Notes: generated by a model from the letters alone, not told the origin. Counted from the first letter of the stretch, positions 43,387 to 53,394 are shown. The stretch is 59,822 nucleotides of DNA from Alphaproteobacteria bacterium (GCA_009779745.1 WRDR01000010.1:1-59822), one strand, 5' to 3'. Numbers and translations are program-made.

Positions 43387-43820
43387 GAAATCAGGTTGTC
43401 GGATGATCGCTGTGCCGGAAGTGCTTATAATCCTATAAGCCTATGAAAGCATAGAGGAAAGTCCGAGCTTCAAGGGAAAAGGACGCCGGATAACGTCCGG
43501 TCGGTTATAGTTAAGGGTAACTGAAGGAAAGTGCCACAGAAAACAAACTACCCGGAGAGGCCTTTCTCCGGGAAAAGGTGAAAAGGTGCGGTAAGAGCGC
43601 ACCGCATTACTGGTAACAGCTAATGGTCTGGAAAACCCCCGTCCGAAGCAAGACCAAATAGGAATCTTATGTATTCCGTTGAAAAACAGAGTACCGCGCT
43701 TTCCCTGCGTTAGATTCGGGTAGGTTGCAAAAAGCGTTTGGCAACAAACGTTTCAGATGAATGATCATCAGCGGGTATTTATACTCGTTACAGAACTCGG
43801 CTTACAGACAACCTGATTTC
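43387..43820 (+). ncRNA. rnpB: RNase P RNA (A type)
   Basis: Catalytic RNA that matures tRNA 5' ends. The conserved 5' core GAGGAAAGTCCGAGCT lies at about 43451-43466 and the 3' core ACAGAACTCGGCTTACAG at about 43790; AGGGTAACTGAAGGAAAGTGCCACAGAAA in between matches the P-rich core. The ends GAAATCAGGTTGTC (43387-43400) and GACAACCTGATTTC (43807-43820) pair perfectly as P1. Ends 6 bp from the convergent suhB-like gene. Confidence 0.96.
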
Positions 43821-43825
43821 AATTC

Positions 43826-44626
43826 CTATACCGCTTCCCTTATAAGATTTAACAACTGATTATGTATCTCATAATTACTCGCAACCATGCCGCCGGAGTA
43901 AATAGGATTCTTATCCGGTTCTATGGACGAAACCAATCCGCCCGCTTCTCTGACAATAAGAATGCCGGCCGCAATGTCCCACGGATCCAAACGCTCTTCC
44001 CAAAAGCCGTCATACCGCCCTGCTGCAAGATATGCTAAATCCAAAGCCGCAGCTCCAAAACGCCTGATGCCGGATACCAAAGGCATCACAGCATCAAGCT
44101 GCTTGGAAAAATTAGGCTTCCTTTGCAGCATTCCCTTATAAGGTATTCCGCAGGAAATCAGACACTCGGAAAAATCTTTTCTGGAAGAAACTCTGAGCCT
44201 ATTGTTATTAGAGTAAGCCCCGCACCCTTTTTCCGCCCAGAAAGCCTCATTAGATATAGGAGCATAAACGAGTCCTGCTATGACCTCTCCGTTTCTCTCT
44301 GCCGCTATGGATATATTCCAATGAGGGAGACCGTGCAGAAAATTTATGGTCCCGTCCAAAGGATCTACAATCCAACGCTCCGGTTTTGAAGAAGTGTCTT
44401 CCGAGCCGTCATCTTCCTCCATAAGAAAGCCGAAGCCGGGTCTTGCCAAAGACAGCTCCTTATGAATAATCTTCTGAGAATTGTAATCCGCATTGCTGAC
44501 AAAATCAGCCTGCCCTTTTCGAGACACTTGCAGATTTTCAATCTCTCCGAAATCCCGGACAAGACCTCTGGCAGCCTTCTCCGCCGCCTTAAACATCACA
44601 TTCATTAATGCAGAACGAACAGCCAT
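43826..44626 (-). CDS. suhB: Inositol monophosphatase family protein (SuhB-like)
   Basis: 266 aa. Metal-dependent phosphatase marks: MEEDD (like the GEE motif), WIVDPLDGTINFLHGLPHWNISIA and the C-terminal LDPWDIAAGILIVREAGG. Bacterial SuhB proteins hydrolyse inositol-1-phosphate and also influence rRNA transcription. It follows argH by 2 bp on the same strand, so argG-argH-suhB probably form one transcript. Confidence 0.92.
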   Translation of the reverse strand: MAVRSALMNVMFKAAEKAARGLVRDFGEIENLQVSRKGQADFVSNADYNSQKIIHKELSLARPGFGFLMEEDDGSEDTSSKPERWIVDPLDGTINFLHGLPHWNISIAAERNGEVIAGLVYAPISNEAFWAEKGCGAYSNNNRLRVSSRKDFSECLISCGIPYKGMLQRKPNFSKQLDAVMPLVSGIRRFGAAALDLAYLAAGRYDGFWEERLDPWDIAAGILIVREAGGLVSSIEPDKNPIYSGGMVASNYEIHNQLLNLIREAV

Positions 44627-44628
44627 CG

Positions 44629-46035
44629 TTATTTTCCTTCACTTTCTCTAACAAACTTCTTCATGTCCTCAAACTGGCGGAATAAAGAAACTCTCCCCAC
44701 TCCTCCTTTGCTGTTGCGTCTGTTCACTGCGGCTTCGTAATCCAAAACCTCAAAAACATCTTCTTGAATGCTGGGTTCTATGGATTGCAAATCTTCCAAA
44801 GACAGCTCTTCCAACGCTTTTCCAGCCTTCTCTGCATATGCCACGGCATGTCCTGTAATCTTGTGAGCCTCACGAAACGGAATTCCTTTTGCCGCCAGAT
44901 AATCGGCCAACTCCGTAGCATTAAGAAAGCCCGCCTTCAACGCCATAGACATTCTCTCTCTGTTGAAAGCGCAATTTTCTATCATCGCAGCCATCATAGA
45001 AAGAGAATTGGCAACAGTCCTGTCAGCATCAAAGAATGACTCTTTGTCTTCCTGCATGTCTCTGTTGTAAGCCAGAGGAAGCCCCTTCATCATGACAAGC
45101 ATCTGTTGCAGCGACCCGTAAACTCTGCCGGTCTTTCCGCGCACCAGCTCTGCCAAATCAGGGTTTCTCTTCTGAGGCATGATAGAAGATCCCGTAGAAT
45201 GAGCATCAGAAAGCCTTATGAAGCCGAAAGCAGGAGATGACCATATAATAATCTCTTCACAGAATCTTGACAGGTGCATCATGATTATACTGCCCGCGGA
45301 TAAAGCCTCTATGGCAAAATCTCTGTCGGAAACAGCGTCCATGCTGTTGTCGAACTCTCCGGCAAAGCCCAGCCTTTCCGCTGAAAATTCCGGATTAATA
45401 TTATACGTAGTTCCAGCCAAAGCAGCCGCTCCCAAAGGACTTATAAGCACGCGCTTTAAAGCATCGTCAATGCGCTCTATGTCGCGTTTCAGCATCCACG
45501 CATACGCCATCATGTGCTGCGCAAGACTTACTGGCTGCGCCGGCTGCATATGAGTATACCCGGGCAAAAGAGTATTCACTTCTTTCTGAGCCCTTTCCAG
45601 CAGCACAGCTATAAACTCTAAACACAAAGTGCGCCACTTAGTCATAGCCTCTGCCACAAACAGCCTGAAATCAGTAGCCACCTGATCATTCCGCGAGCGC
45701 GCAGTGTGCAGCTTTTTTCCGGCATCTCCTACCAGTTCCGTCAATCTGCTTTCTATGTTCATGTGAACATCTTCAAGCTCTGGCTTCCAGATAAAAGTCC
45801 CCTGCTCTATTTCCGCAAGAATCTTATCCAAACCCTCGTGAATATCCGTCATATCCTTTTCAGACAGAATCCCGCATTTAGCCAGCATCTCGGAATGAGC
45901 CTTAGATCCTCTGATATCCTGAGTATAGAGATTCTTGTCATAAGACACGGACTCGGTGAAAGCCTCTACGTCCGAAGAGGTAGACTCATCGAATCTACCC
46001 CCCCAGAGCTTAGTATTTTTAGTAACTTCAGACAT
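44629..46035 (-). CDS. argH: Argininosuccinate lyase
   Basis: 468 aa. Last step of arginine synthesis, splitting argininosuccinate to arginine and fumarate. Opening [61 protein letters not shown], and the fumarase/aspartase signature [16 protein letters not shown] five bases before the ATG at 46035 fixes the start. 13 bp downstream of argG. Confidence 0.96.
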   Translation of the reverse strand: MSEVTKNTKLWGGRFDESTSSDVEAFTESVSYDKNLYTQDIRGSKAHSEMLAKCGILSEKDMTDIHEGLDKILAEIEQGTFIWKPELEDVHMNIESRLTELVGDAGKKLHTARSRNDQVATDFRLFVAEAMTKWRTLCLEFIAVLLERAQKEVNTLLPGYTHMQPAQPVSLAQHMMAYAWMLKRDIERIDDALKRVLISPLGAAALAGTTYNINPEFSAERLGFAGEFDNSMDAVSDRDFAIEALSAGSIIMMHLSRFCEEIIIWSSPAFGFIRLSDAHSTGSSIMPQKRNPDLAELVRGKTGRVYGSLQQMLVMMKGLPLAYNRDMQEDKESFFDADRTVANSLSMMAAMIENCAFNRERMSMALKAGFLNATELADYLAAKGIPFREAHKITGHAVAYAEKAGKALEELSLEDLQSIEPSIQEDVFEVLDYEAAVNRRNSKGGVGRVSLFRQFEDMKKFVRESEGK

Positions 46036-46048
46036 TTTTACTCCACTA

Positions 46049-47239
46049 TTAAACCTTACGATTCCCATAGCCTCTGATGCGCAGACCGTTCAGCTTGATA
46101 AAGCCTGCAGCGTCCTTTTGGTCATAGGCATTAGATTCTTCGAAAGTAACTATCTCCTGATTATAGAGACTGTAAGGAGATTTTCTTCCGACCGGCAGAA
46201 CACAACCCTTGTACAGTTTTAGTCTTACAGTACCTGTCATGCGTTCCTGTGTCTTGTCTATGAGTGCCTGCATTGCCTCGCGTTCAGGCGAGAACCAAAA
46301 GCCGTTATAAATAACGGCGGCATATCTGTTCATGATAGCATCACGCAAAGATATCTCTTCTCTATCTAAACAAATGCCTTCAAGATCTCTGTGAGCCGCA
46401 TGAAGCACTGTACCGCCCGGAGTCTCGTACACGCCTCTGGATTTCATGCCGACAAAACGGCTTTCTACAATGTCAATACGCCCTATACCGTGATTGCCCG
46501 CGATTTTATTCAGAGTCATGATAATCTGAGCAGGCGACATCTTCTTGCCATTGATAGCAACAGCATCTCCTTTTACAAAATCAATACTGATGTATTCAGG
46601 TTCATTAGGAGCCTGTTCTATAGGTTTAGCCATTAAATAACTTCCGGCCTCCGGCTCCAAATAAGGGTCCTCAAGCTCTGCGCCTTCAAAGCTGCAGTGA
46701 AGCATGTTTCTGTCAATACTGTACCTTTTGTTAGAGCTGGATATATGAATGTTATGCTTTTCCGCAAAGGCATTAAGATCAGTCCTGGACAAAAGATCCC
46801 ACTCTCTCCACGGCGCAACAGTCTTAATCTCAGGAGCCAGAGCCATAGTGGTAAGCTCGAACCTGACTTGGTCGTTACCCTTGCCTGTCGCACCATGCGC
46901 AACAGCCACAGCACCTTCTTTCTTTGCAATCTCAACCATTTTTTTAGCAATCAGAGGACGGGCTATAGAGGTCCCTAAGAGATAACGCCCCTCATACACA
47001 GCGGCTCCTCTCAGCATAGGGAAAACAAAATCGCGCGCGAACTCTTCTTTGAGATCCTCTATATAAGCCTTGACCGCACCGGTTTTAAGAGCTTTTGCCT
47101 CTACGCCGTCTAATTCTTCTTCTTGTCCGAGGTCTGCGGTAAAAGTAACAACATCATAGCCGCGTTCTACTTGGAGCCATTTTAATATAACGGAAGTGTC
47201 TAAACCGCCGGAGTACGCCAGAACAATTTTATCAGCCAT
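46049..47239 (-). CDS. argG: Argininosuccinate synthase
   Basis: 396 aa. Ligates citrulline and aspartate with ATP. N-terminal PP-loop [15 protein letters not shown] (residues 8-22), [33 protein letters not shown] and [19 protein letters not shown] are signature segments. AAGGAG precedes the ATG. argG and argH adjacent and in order suggest a small arginine operon. Confidence 0.97.
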   Translation of the reverse strand: MADKIVLAYSGGLDTSVILKWLQVERGYDVVTFTADLGQEEELDGVEAKALKTGAVKAYIEDLKEEFARDFVFPMLRGAAVYEGRYLLGTSIARPLIAKKMVEIAKKEGAVAVAHGATGKGNDQVRFELTTMALAPEIKTVAPWREWDLLSRTDLNAFAEKHNIHISSSNKRYSIDRNMLHCSFEGAELEDPYLEPEAGSYLMAKPIEQAPNEPEYISIDFVKGDAVAINGKKMSPAQIIMTLNKIAGNHGIGRIDIVESRFVGMKSRGVYETPGGTVLHAAHRDLEGICLDREEISLRDAIMNRYAAVIYNGFWFSPEREAMQALIDKTQERMTGTVRLKLYKGCVLPVGRKSPYSLYNQEIVTFEESNAYDQKDAAGFIKLNGLRIRGYGNRKV

Positions 47240-47280
47240 ATCAATTCTCCTTTTTTAAAAGTTAATGATTTACAGACAAA

Positions 47281-47847
47281 CTAGTCTTTTGCTCGTTCGA
47301 TGTAGGAGCCGTCCGCAGTGTTAACAACTACTCGTGTACCGGCTTCTATGAACGGAGGTACCAGAGTTCTAACGCCGTTAGAAAGTTTGGCAGGCTTGTA
47401 AGAGGAAGAAGCAGTCTGTCCTTTTACAACAGGATCAGCTTCTATAAGCTCCAAAACAACGGTCTGAGGCAGCTCTACGGATAATGCCTTGCCCTCAAAC
47501 GTCATGACCTTGCAAACCATATTTTCAGTCAGAAACACTACCGGTTCGCCTATTATGTCTTTAGGAATAGTGTACTGTTCGTAAGTTTCCTGATCCATGA
47601 AAGTGTAGTCATCGCCTTCGGAAAACAGGTACTGCATTTCGCTTTCCTGCAGTTGTATGCGCTCGACAGTTTCCTGCGTCCTGAAACGGACATTGGTTTT
47701 GACACCGGATCTAACATCACGCATTTCTACTTGAATAACAGCGTTTCCCTTACCGGGAATCATAATTTCGCTTTTCATGACAGACCATAACTTGCCGTTA
47801 TAATCCAGCACATGACCTTTGCGTATTGTATTTGCGTCTACCTGCAT
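47281..47847 (-). CDS. efp: Elongation factor P
   Basis: 188 aa, three beta-barrel domains. KGHVLDYNGKLWSVMKSEIMIPGKGNAVIQVEMRDVRSG carries the PGKG loop lysine (about 33) that enters the peptidyl-transferase centre; FMDQETYEQY and the C-terminal GTRVVVNTADGSYIERAKD are standard. Rescues ribosomes at polyproline. This window itself encodes polyproline runs (OmpA-like, PopZ, Hint protein). No epmA/epmB or earP is visible. Confidence 0.96.
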   Translation of the reverse strand: MQVDANTIRKGHVLDYNGKLWSVMKSEIMIPGKGNAVIQVEMRDVRSGVKTNVRFRTQETVERIQLQESEMQYLFSEGDDYTFMDQETYEQYTIPKDIIGEPVVFLTENMVCKVMTFEGKALSVELPQTVVLELIEADPVVKGQTASSSYKPAKLSNGVRTLVPPFIEAGTRVVVNTADGSYIERAKD

Positions 47848-47971
47848 ATTATATCCAATTAGGAATTAGTAATTTGACACACCTAATAGCATTACTTTCA
47901 AGACTTAGCAACATACTTATGAAGAAATTTTGAGAAGTATAATAATTTTGCTTACTTGTTTGGGGAAAAAC

Positions 47972-47980
47972 TGCTATACT
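47972..47980 (+). promoter_or_regulatory. Extended -10 promoter candidate for mlaC-tldD
   Basis: TGCTATACT is an extended -10 (TGnTATACT) about 55 bases before the mlaC start; TTGCTT or TTGTTT upstream could be a weak -35. CATACTTATGAA and TATACTTATGAA flank it as an imperfect direct repeat. Confidence 0.4.
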
Positions 47981-48034
47981 TATGAATCTCGAGAGTTTTC
48001 TTATTGTTTATCTGCCTATCTATGGAGTTTTTTC

Positions 48035-48718
48035 ATGAAAAATATTATCAGTGCATCTCGTTTAGCACTCTGCTGTATGGCGATTATGGCGTTTCTTAAC
48101 CCTGCAATGGTACTGGCACAAGACGAGGCGAAAAATACCGGAACCCGCACGCACGAACAGGCTGTAGCAACGCCTGCGGGAAAATTCATTCAGACATCAG
48201 GCGATAAAGCCTTAACCATCATAGCTAATAAGTCTCTTCCTCAAGAGGAAGTAGCTAAAGACTTCGCAGGACTACTTGACGAGTATTTTGATCTAATGAC
48301 CGTAGGAAGGTTTGTAATCGGAAGATTCTGGAACTCTGCAACAGAGGCACAACAGCAAGAGTACGTAGAGCTATTCAAAAAGCTGATTATAAAGAATTAC
48401 GGAAGCAAAATGAGCATGTATACCGGTGAGGGCTTCAAAGTTACAAGCACAAGGGTAGAATCTGATTTTGACACTGTTGTTTCAAGCCAGATAACTCACC
48501 CTGGAACTACGCAGACAACTAACATAGACTGGAGAGTGCGTGATAAGAACGGGAAAATGGGCATTATCGATGTAGTAATAGAGGGCGTTAGCATGAGCGT
48601 TACTCAAAAACAGGAATACGCTTCTATTATACAAAGGAACGGCGGAAATATAGAACCCCTTCTGGTACTTATGCGTCAACAGGCAACTATACCGGATAAA
48701 GTGTCTCAGCAGCAATAA
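48035..48718 (+). CDS. mlaC: MlaC/Ttg2D-like phospholipid-binding protein
   Basis: 227 aa after start correction (GGAG seven bases before the ATG at 48035). Signal peptide ending VLAQ, then the MlaC fold: LTIIANKSLPQEEVAKDFAGLLDEYFDLMTVGRFVIGRFW, EYVELFKKLIIKNYGSKM and KMGIIDVVIEGVSMSVTQKQEYASIIQRNGGNIEPLL. Carries phospholipid across the periplasm between outer-membrane and inner-membrane Mla complexes. mlaFED are not in the window. Confidence 0.9.
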   Translation: MKNIISASRLALCCMAIMAFLNPAMVLAQDEAKNTGTRTHEQAVATPAGKFIQTSGDKALTIIANKSLPQEEVAKDFAGLLDEYFDLMTVGRFVIGRFWNSATEAQQQEYVELFKKLIIKNYGSKMSMYTGEGFKVTSTRVESDFDTVVSSQITHPGTTQTTNIDWRVRDKNGKMGIIDVVIEGVSMSVTQKQEYASIIQRNGGNIEPLLVLMRQQATIPDKVSQQQ

Positions 48719-50163
48719 TGAATATGCAGGAAATACTGGTTCAAACAGACGAACTGTTTTTCAATAAAACAGATCTGAGATTGGCGGCAGCGCAGAATCA
48801 CGTTAACGAAGCTCTGTTCAACGCAGATGACGGAGAACTGTTCTTAGAGTACAATCAGTCAGAGAGTTTTTTGTGGGACGATGGAAAACTTAAAAATTCC
48901 AGTTTTGATACAACCAAAGGGTTTGGGCTAAGATGCGTCTCGGACGAGAGCATTGGTTTTGCGTTTTCCGTGAACTTAGATGAAAACTCGCTGAAAGAAG
49001 CTAAGAACACTGTAAAAACCGCAAGCAAAAACAGGATTAATGTTTCGCCTGATAAGAACATGGAAAAGACAAACAGCGTCCTGTACAGCCCTCACAATCC
49101 GCTGCTAGGGAAAAAGTTCGAAGAAAAGATTCTGCTCTTGCAGGAAATAGATGCCTACGTAAGAAATAAAAGTCCGCTGGTGCGTCAGGTGAGCATATCA
49201 CTCTCCGGCAGTTGGAAAGCAGTACAGATACTGAAAACAGATGGTTTCAGAGCAGCAGATATACGGCCAATGGTACGTCTGAACGTATCCGTAGTAGCGC
49301 AAAAAGGCGATAAAATGGAAGGAGGCGGAAGTGGCTTTGGAGGGAGAGAGAGCTACGAAAGAATATTCACTAAAAAAGAATGGCAGAACACGGCAGACGA
49401 GGCATTAAGAAAAGCGTTGGTTAACTTAGAGGCAAACCCGGCGCCTGCCGGAGAAATGACTGTAGTACTGGGGAGCGGCTGGCCGGCAGTATTGCTGCAC
49501 GAAGCTGTGGGACATGGGCTTGAGGGAGATTTCAACAGGAAAAAAACTTCAGTATTTTCCGGGCTTATGGGCGAACAAATCGCAAGCAAAGGCGTTACTA
49601 TAATAGATGACGGAACCATAACCGGAAGAAGAGGCTCATTATCAATAGACGATGAAGGAACGCCGACAAAGCAGACTGCACTTATAGAGGACGGGAAGCT
49701 GGTAGGATATATGCAGGACAGGCTGAACGCACGGCTTATGAAAACGAGTTCAACAGGCAACGGACGCAGAGAAAGTTTTGCATATCCCCCCTATCCCCGA
49801 ATGACGAATACGTTTATGCACAAAGGGGATATTAGTAAAGAAGAGATAATAGCCTCGGTTAAGCACGGAATATACGCCCCTGACTTCGGAGGCGGACAAG
49901 TAGATATAACGTCCGGGAAGTTTGTATTTTCAGCCAATGAAGCCTATGAGATAGAGAACGGAAAAATAGGACAGCCCTTGAAAGGAGCCTCATTAGTGGG
50001 ATCCGGAATAGAAACGCTGAAAAGAATTAGTATGATAGGAAACGATACTATGCTAGACTCCGGAGTCGGAACGTGCGGTAAAGCCGGGCAAAGCGTGCCG
50101 TGCGGAGTAGGACAGCCTACAATGCGGCTGGAAAATATGACTGTGGGAGGACAAGGGAGTTAG
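48718..50163 (+). CDS. tldD: Metalloprotease TldD
   Basis: 481 aa. Zinc site H261-E-A-V-G-H266 followed by GLEGD, then SGLMGEQIASKGVTIIDDGT, the C-terminal VGSGIETLKRISMIGND and GKAGQSVPCGVGQPTMR. With TldE it degrades unfolded peptides and processes microcin or antitoxin precursors in E. coli. tldE is not present here. Starts on the last base of the mlaC stop. Confidence 0.95.
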   Translation: MNMQEILVQTDELFFNKTDLRLAAAQNHVNEALFNADDGELFLEYNQSESFLWDDGKLKNSSFDTTKGFGLRCVSDESIGFAFSVNLDENSLKEAKNTVKTASKNRINVSPDKNMEKTNSVLYSPHNPLLGKKFEEKILLLQEIDAYVRNKSPLVRQVSISLSGSWKAVQILKTDGFRAADIRPMVRLNVSVVAQKGDKMEGGGSGFGGRESYERIFTKKEWQNTADEALRKALVNLEANPAPAGEMTVVLGSGWPAVLLHEAVGHGLEGDFNRKKTSVFSGLMGEQIASKGVTIIDDGTITGRRGSLSIDDEGTPTKQTALIEDGKLVGYMQDRLNARLMKTSSTGNGRRESFAYPPYPRMTNTFMHKGDISKEEIIASVKHGIYAPDFGGGQVDITSGKFVFSANEAYEIENGKIGQPLKGASLVGSGIETLKRISMIGNDTMLDSGVGTCGKAGQSVPCGVGQPTMRLENMTVGGQGS

Positions 50164-50295
50164 GAATTAGGAGTTGATGCGAATCAGAGGATAATAAAAA
50201 CGAAAAATTTTTGTGCGATGCGATAAAAAGTATCAAGTTAATGCAATACATTAACAATTCACGGCAATCCATTGTTATTTCAAACGGAAAGGACT
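50164..50295. promoter_or_regulatory. Leader of the ATP synthase F0 cluster
   Basis: 132 bp containing the gene-end repeat TAGGAATTAGGAGTTGA (50161-50177) and AT-rich promoter DNA; ATGCAATACATTAACAATTC is near the expected start, but no box pair is convincing. Confidence 0.3.
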
Positions 50296-50616
50296 ATGAA
50301 GATGAAAAATCAAAACAAGACTAAAGATAAGTTCAAAGATTTGGAATCCAGAATAAACCATGCTGAAAATAAAATCCTGAAAAAAGACAAAAAACCCAGC
50401 AAAAACAAATATAAATATAAATACAGCTTTGCCAGTGTATCGTACGATTTAGCAGGAACAACCTTAGGGTCTTTAGTGATAGGATTATTGCTGGATCATT
50501 ATTTTGATACTACGCCGTGGCTTTTGGTAGTAATGGTACTATTAGGCACAGCATCAGGAATTTTGCTGTTATGGAAGAAACAACAGGAAGCAGAAGACAA
50601 AAAAGACGAAATGTAA
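50296..50616 (+). CDS. atpI: AtpZ/AtpI family protein
   Basis: 106 aa from the ATG at 50296 (AAAGGA upstream). Very basic N-terminal half, then two transmembrane helices: DLAGTTLGSLVIGLLLDHYFDTTPWLLVVMVLLGTASGILLLW. This is the AtpI/AtpZ pattern, accessory to ATP synthase assembly or cation supply, and the position before atpB confirms it. Confidence 0.88.
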   Translation: MKMKNQNKTKDKFKDLESRINHAENKILKKDKKPSKNKYKYKYSFASVSYDLAGTTLGSLVIGLLLDHYFDTTPWLLVVMVLLGTASGILLLWKKQQEAEDKKDEM

Positions 50617-50690
50617 ATTATAATGTGGTTGCAAACCTGTAATATTTTGTGTAAAGAGGTCTCTGTCTTTTATTTTTAGAGAATAATATT

Positions 50691-51455
50691 ATGTCATCTG
50701 AGAACATCTTTGAAGATTTTGAAATACACAGAGTAACAGATACCCTGTTTCAGCTTCCTGTTTTGGGGTATGATATAGCTCTTACCAATACCGCCGTGTT
50801 TATGCTGATATCTGTCATAGGCTGCACATTGTTTCTGGTGTTTGCAATGCAGCCGCGCGCTGTGATTCCGGGAAGATTCCAGATGCTGGCGGAAAAGCTG
50901 TATGATCTCGTGGGAAACATGCTGGAAAGCGGAGCCGGCCCTAAGGCAAAACAGTTCTTTCCTTTAGTATTCACTATATTCATGTTCATACTGTTTTGTA
51001 ATCTGTTCGGATTACTGCCAGTATTATCCGCAAACTCTGCAACAAGCCATGTGATAGTCAATTTTGCCATCTCGTCCATACTGTTTATAGTCATAATATC
51101 ATACGGATTTATAAAGCACGGCATAGGCTGGATAAAACTGTTCGTGCCTAAAGGACTTCCCTTTTTCCTAGTGCCTATACTTATGTGCATTGAATTGTTC
51201 TCGTTTTTAATCCGTCCTTTCAGCCTTGCAATCCGTCTTTTCGGCAACATGCTGGCAGGGCATTTGCTTTTGCATGTATTCATAGGATTGACTATCGGAC
51301 TGCTCGGAGCGGGCTGGCTCGCAGGACTAAGCATTCTGCCGTTTTTATTGAATTTGGTGCTTATAGGTTTTGAATTTTTTGTTGCGTTTTTGCAAGCGTA
51401 CATATACGCAGTATTAGCGTCAGTGTACCTGCATGATGCAGTAGAAATGCACTAG
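50691..51455 (+). CDS. atpB: ATP synthase F0 subunit a
   Basis: 254 aa, five to six transmembrane helices. The essential Arg lies in FSLAIRLFGNMLAGHLLL, and the Gln/Glu-containing last helix in FLQAYIYAVLASVYLHDA. Forms the proton half-channels against the c-ring. Confidence 0.96.
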   Translation: MSSENIFEDFEIHRVTDTLFQLPVLGYDIALTNTAVFMLISVIGCTLFLVFAMQPRAVIPGRFQMLAEKLYDLVGNMLESGAGPKAKQFFPLVFTIFMFILFCNLFGLLPVLSANSATSHVIVNFAISSILFIVIISYGFIKHGIGWIKLFVPKGLPFFLVPILMCIELFSFLIRPFSLAIRLFGNMLAGHLLLHVFIGLTIGLLGAGWLAGLSILPFLLNLVLIGFEFFVAFLQAYIYAVLASVYLHDAVEMH

Positions 51456-51522
51456 TGTTTTTTGACACTAAGGCAATAATTGTTTTTGGTTTAATTTTAA
51501 CGATGTAACAGGAGTTTTCAAA

Positions 51523-51750
51523 ATGGACGCAGAAGCTTTAAAATTTATTGGTGTAGGTTTGGTAATGCTTGGCGCAACTATCGGCGCAGGATTTGGATTA
51601 TCCAGAGTGTTCTCTTCATGGCTTGAAGGCATAGCCCGCAATCCGTCTGCAGACACAAAGCTGTCTAAGATTGGATTTATAGCATTCGCAGGAACAGAGC
51701 TTGTGTTATTGCTCGGTTTCGTTGTAGCGATAATGACATTGAATGCGTAG
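51523..51750 (+). CDS. atpE: ATP synthase F0 subunit c
   Basis: 75 aa, two-helix hairpin. Loop Arg-Asn-Pro at 39-41 (IARNPS) and the proton-carrying Glu59 in FAGTELVLLLGF. Gly-rich first helix (GATIGAGFGLS). No sodium-binding signature is evident, so proton coupling is assumed. Confidence 0.97.
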   Translation: MDAEALKFIGVGLVMLGATIGAGFGLSRVFSSWLEGIARNPSADTKLSKIGFIAFAGTELVLLLGFVVAIMTLNA

Positions 51751-51758
51751 AGTGAGTA

Positions 51759-52361
51759 ATGCGTTTTTATCGTAATATATGCTTGTTAGCAGCGGTTTTT
51801 AGTTTTCTTATTGCTCCTTCTTTTGCTTATGCAAAAGAGGCTGACAGAGTAACAGAACAAACCGCTGCAGTAAGTGAACCGGAAAATGAGCTGCTGATTA
51901 AAGAAGCTCAAGGGCTGCCGCAGTTTGATTTCTCTTATTTTCCGGAGCAGGCGTTTTGGCTGGTAGTATCGTTTTCCATTCTGTACTTGTTATTGCATTT
52001 CATAGCAGTTCCTAGAATAGCAAAGACTCAGGATAACAGAAGAACAGTGATAACTACGAATTTTGAGACAGCCAGAAAAGCAAACGAGGAAGCAAAGGCG
52101 GCATCTGTTAAGGCGGACACTCAGCTTAGGGAAGCAAGGGAAAAGTCTAAGAACAAAGTAACTAACATGATATCTACGCTTGAGGAAGAGGAAAGCAACA
52201 AAAAGCACTCGAAGGAAAAAGAGGTCTTGAAAAAGATTCGCATCGCTGAAAACAAGATAGAGGTTGCGAAGACAAAAGCGTTGAGTACCGTATCGGCAAC
52301 AGCGGAAGAGATTTCTGAAGAGATAGTTCAGAAGATTTTAAAGAGCATTGTTAAGGCTTAA
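51759..52361 (+). CDS. ATP synthase F0 subunit b'
   Basis: 200 aa with a cleavable-looking N-terminal signal (FSFLIAPSFAYA), then a membrane helix (FWLVVSFSILYLLLHFIAVPRI, ~67-88) and a long charged coiled coil. Alphaproteobacteria have paired b and b' stalk subunits; this first copy with an extra leader is the b' type. Follows atpE by 8 bp. Confidence 0.88.
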   Translation: MRFYRNICLLAAVFSFLIAPSFAYAKEADRVTEQTAAVSEPENELLIKEAQGLPQFDFSYFPEQAFWLVVSFSILYLLLHFIAVPRIAKTQDNRRTVITTNFETARKANEEAKAASVKADTQLREAREKSKNKVTNMISTLEEEESNKKHSKEKEVLKKIRIAENKIEVAKTKALSTVSATAEEISEEIVQKILKSIVKA

Positions 52362-52377
52362 ATAAAGGATTAGGGTC

Positions 52378-52899
52378 ATGACTATGGAAACAGGAGCGGC
52401 ATTTTCTCATTATATAAACGATCCGGTAAACATATACCTTATTACTTTTGTGGTATTCGTACTCATAGCGTATAGGCTTCTTAGGAAGCCGGTAGCAGGC
52501 TGGCTGGACGGAGAGATTGCTAAAGTACAGGAAGAATTGAGCATAGCAAAAGACCTGCATTTGGAAGCGGAACAGTTATTGAAGGACTGCAAGGCAAAAC
52601 AGGAGCAGGCAGAGATAGAAGCTGCAAGACTATTGGAAAAAGCGAAAGTCGAAGTAGTGCGTCTTAGGGATAAGGCTGAGGCTGATATAGCGGCTACTAT
52701 AAAAAGACAGGAAGCGGCTGCTGCGGAAAGAATAAAATTGTATCAAGACAAGACAATAAAGGAAGTAAGAGCAGCGGCACTGCATATGGGGCTGGAGCTT
52801 GCAAAGAAGAAAATTCATGAGCGGCTGTCTGCTGAAAAAGCAAGTACGCTTATAGACACGGCAATAGAGGGTGTTCCGGAATTCAGGAAGATTGGGTAA
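52378..52899 (+). CDS. atpF: ATP synthase F0 subunit b
   Basis: 173 aa: one N-terminal helix (VNIYLITFVVFVLIAYRLL), then VAGWLDGEIAKVQEEL and a continuous coiled coil to the C terminus. Peripheral stalk joining a to the F1 head. Cluster ends here; the F1 genes (atpHAGDC) must lie elsewhere, as usual in alphaproteobacteria. Confidence 0.92.
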   Translation: MTMETGAAFSHYINDPVNIYLITFVVFVLIAYRLLRKPVAGWLDGEIAKVQEELSIAKDLHLEAEQLLKDCKAKQEQAEIEAARLLEKAKVEVVRLRDKAEADIAATIKRQEAAAAERIKLYQDKTIKEVRAAALHMGLELAKKKIHERLSAEKASTLIDTAIEGVPEFRKIG

Positions 52900-52915
52900 T
52901 ATATCCGGTCGGGTA

Positions 52916-53245
52916 CTACACCAAAGCTGCAACAAGTTTTTCAGCCATGTTGACTTTATCATCAGGAAGAGCTTTGATTATGCCGATAATTTCAGCTTCA
53001 GCAGCTATCCGTTTGTGTTTTTTTCCTTTAGAAGGATTGTCAACAATATCTGAAATCTGACAATTCAAAACATTGGCAATGATTATCAAATTGTCAAAAG
53101 ACGGAAAGTTTACTCCCCGTTCAATATTTGATATGGCTTCAGTCGAAATACCTACCTTTTCCGCCAGCTGTTCTTGGGTCATTTTTCTGGCAGAACGAAT
53201 GGCTTTTATGCGAAGCCCCATGTTCTTCTTTGTGTTTATACTCAT
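52916..53245 (-). CDS. XRE-family HTH regulator
   Basis: 109 aa. Cro/CI helix-turn-helix at ~9-65: LRIKAIRSARKMTQEQLAEKVGISTEAISNIERGVNFPSFDNLIIIANVL, with a short C-terminal helical tail (IIGIIKALPDDKVNMAEKLV) that may mediate dimerisation. Convergent with atpF, divergent from the outer-membrane protein gene at 53395. A palindrome overlaps its start codon, suggesting autorepression. Confidence 0.88.
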   Translation of the reverse strand: MSINTKKNMGLRIKAIRSARKMTQEQLAEKVGISTEAISNIERGVNFPSFDNLIIIANVLNCQISDIVDNPSKGKKHKRIAAEAEIIGIIKALPDDKVNMAEKLVAALV

Positions 53246-53259
53246 AACTTATAGTTATG
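53243..53259. promoter_or_regulatory. Candidate operator palindrome at the XRE start
   Basis: CATAAC-TTATA-GTTATG is a 6-bp-arm inverted repeat whose left arm contains the regulator's own start codon on the minus strand. Size and place suit binding by the XRE protein. Confidence 0.4.
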
Positions 53260-53313
53260 CTTCTTTTTTTAACCAAATATTAGGAAGTAGTGCTTTTATA
53301 ATTAGCTATGTAT

Positions 53314-53330
53314 ACGAAGTATGACTTCGT
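53314..53330. promoter_or_regulatory. Candidate operator or hairpin upstream of the barrel gene
   Basis: ACGAAGT-ATG-ACTTCGT, a perfect 7-bp inverted repeat, 64 bp before the outer-membrane protein start. Different in sequence from the 53243 palindrome, so probably not the same binding site. Confidence 0.35.
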
Positions 53331-53394
53331 GTGCGCTACCAAAATAACTTAACGCATACCATAAAATGCTTAAACAAACAGAGAGGAAAAACTT

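Noticed and set aside
50750..51403. 217-codon minus-strand frame opposite atpB
   Set aside because: Mirror of a conserved membrane protein gene.
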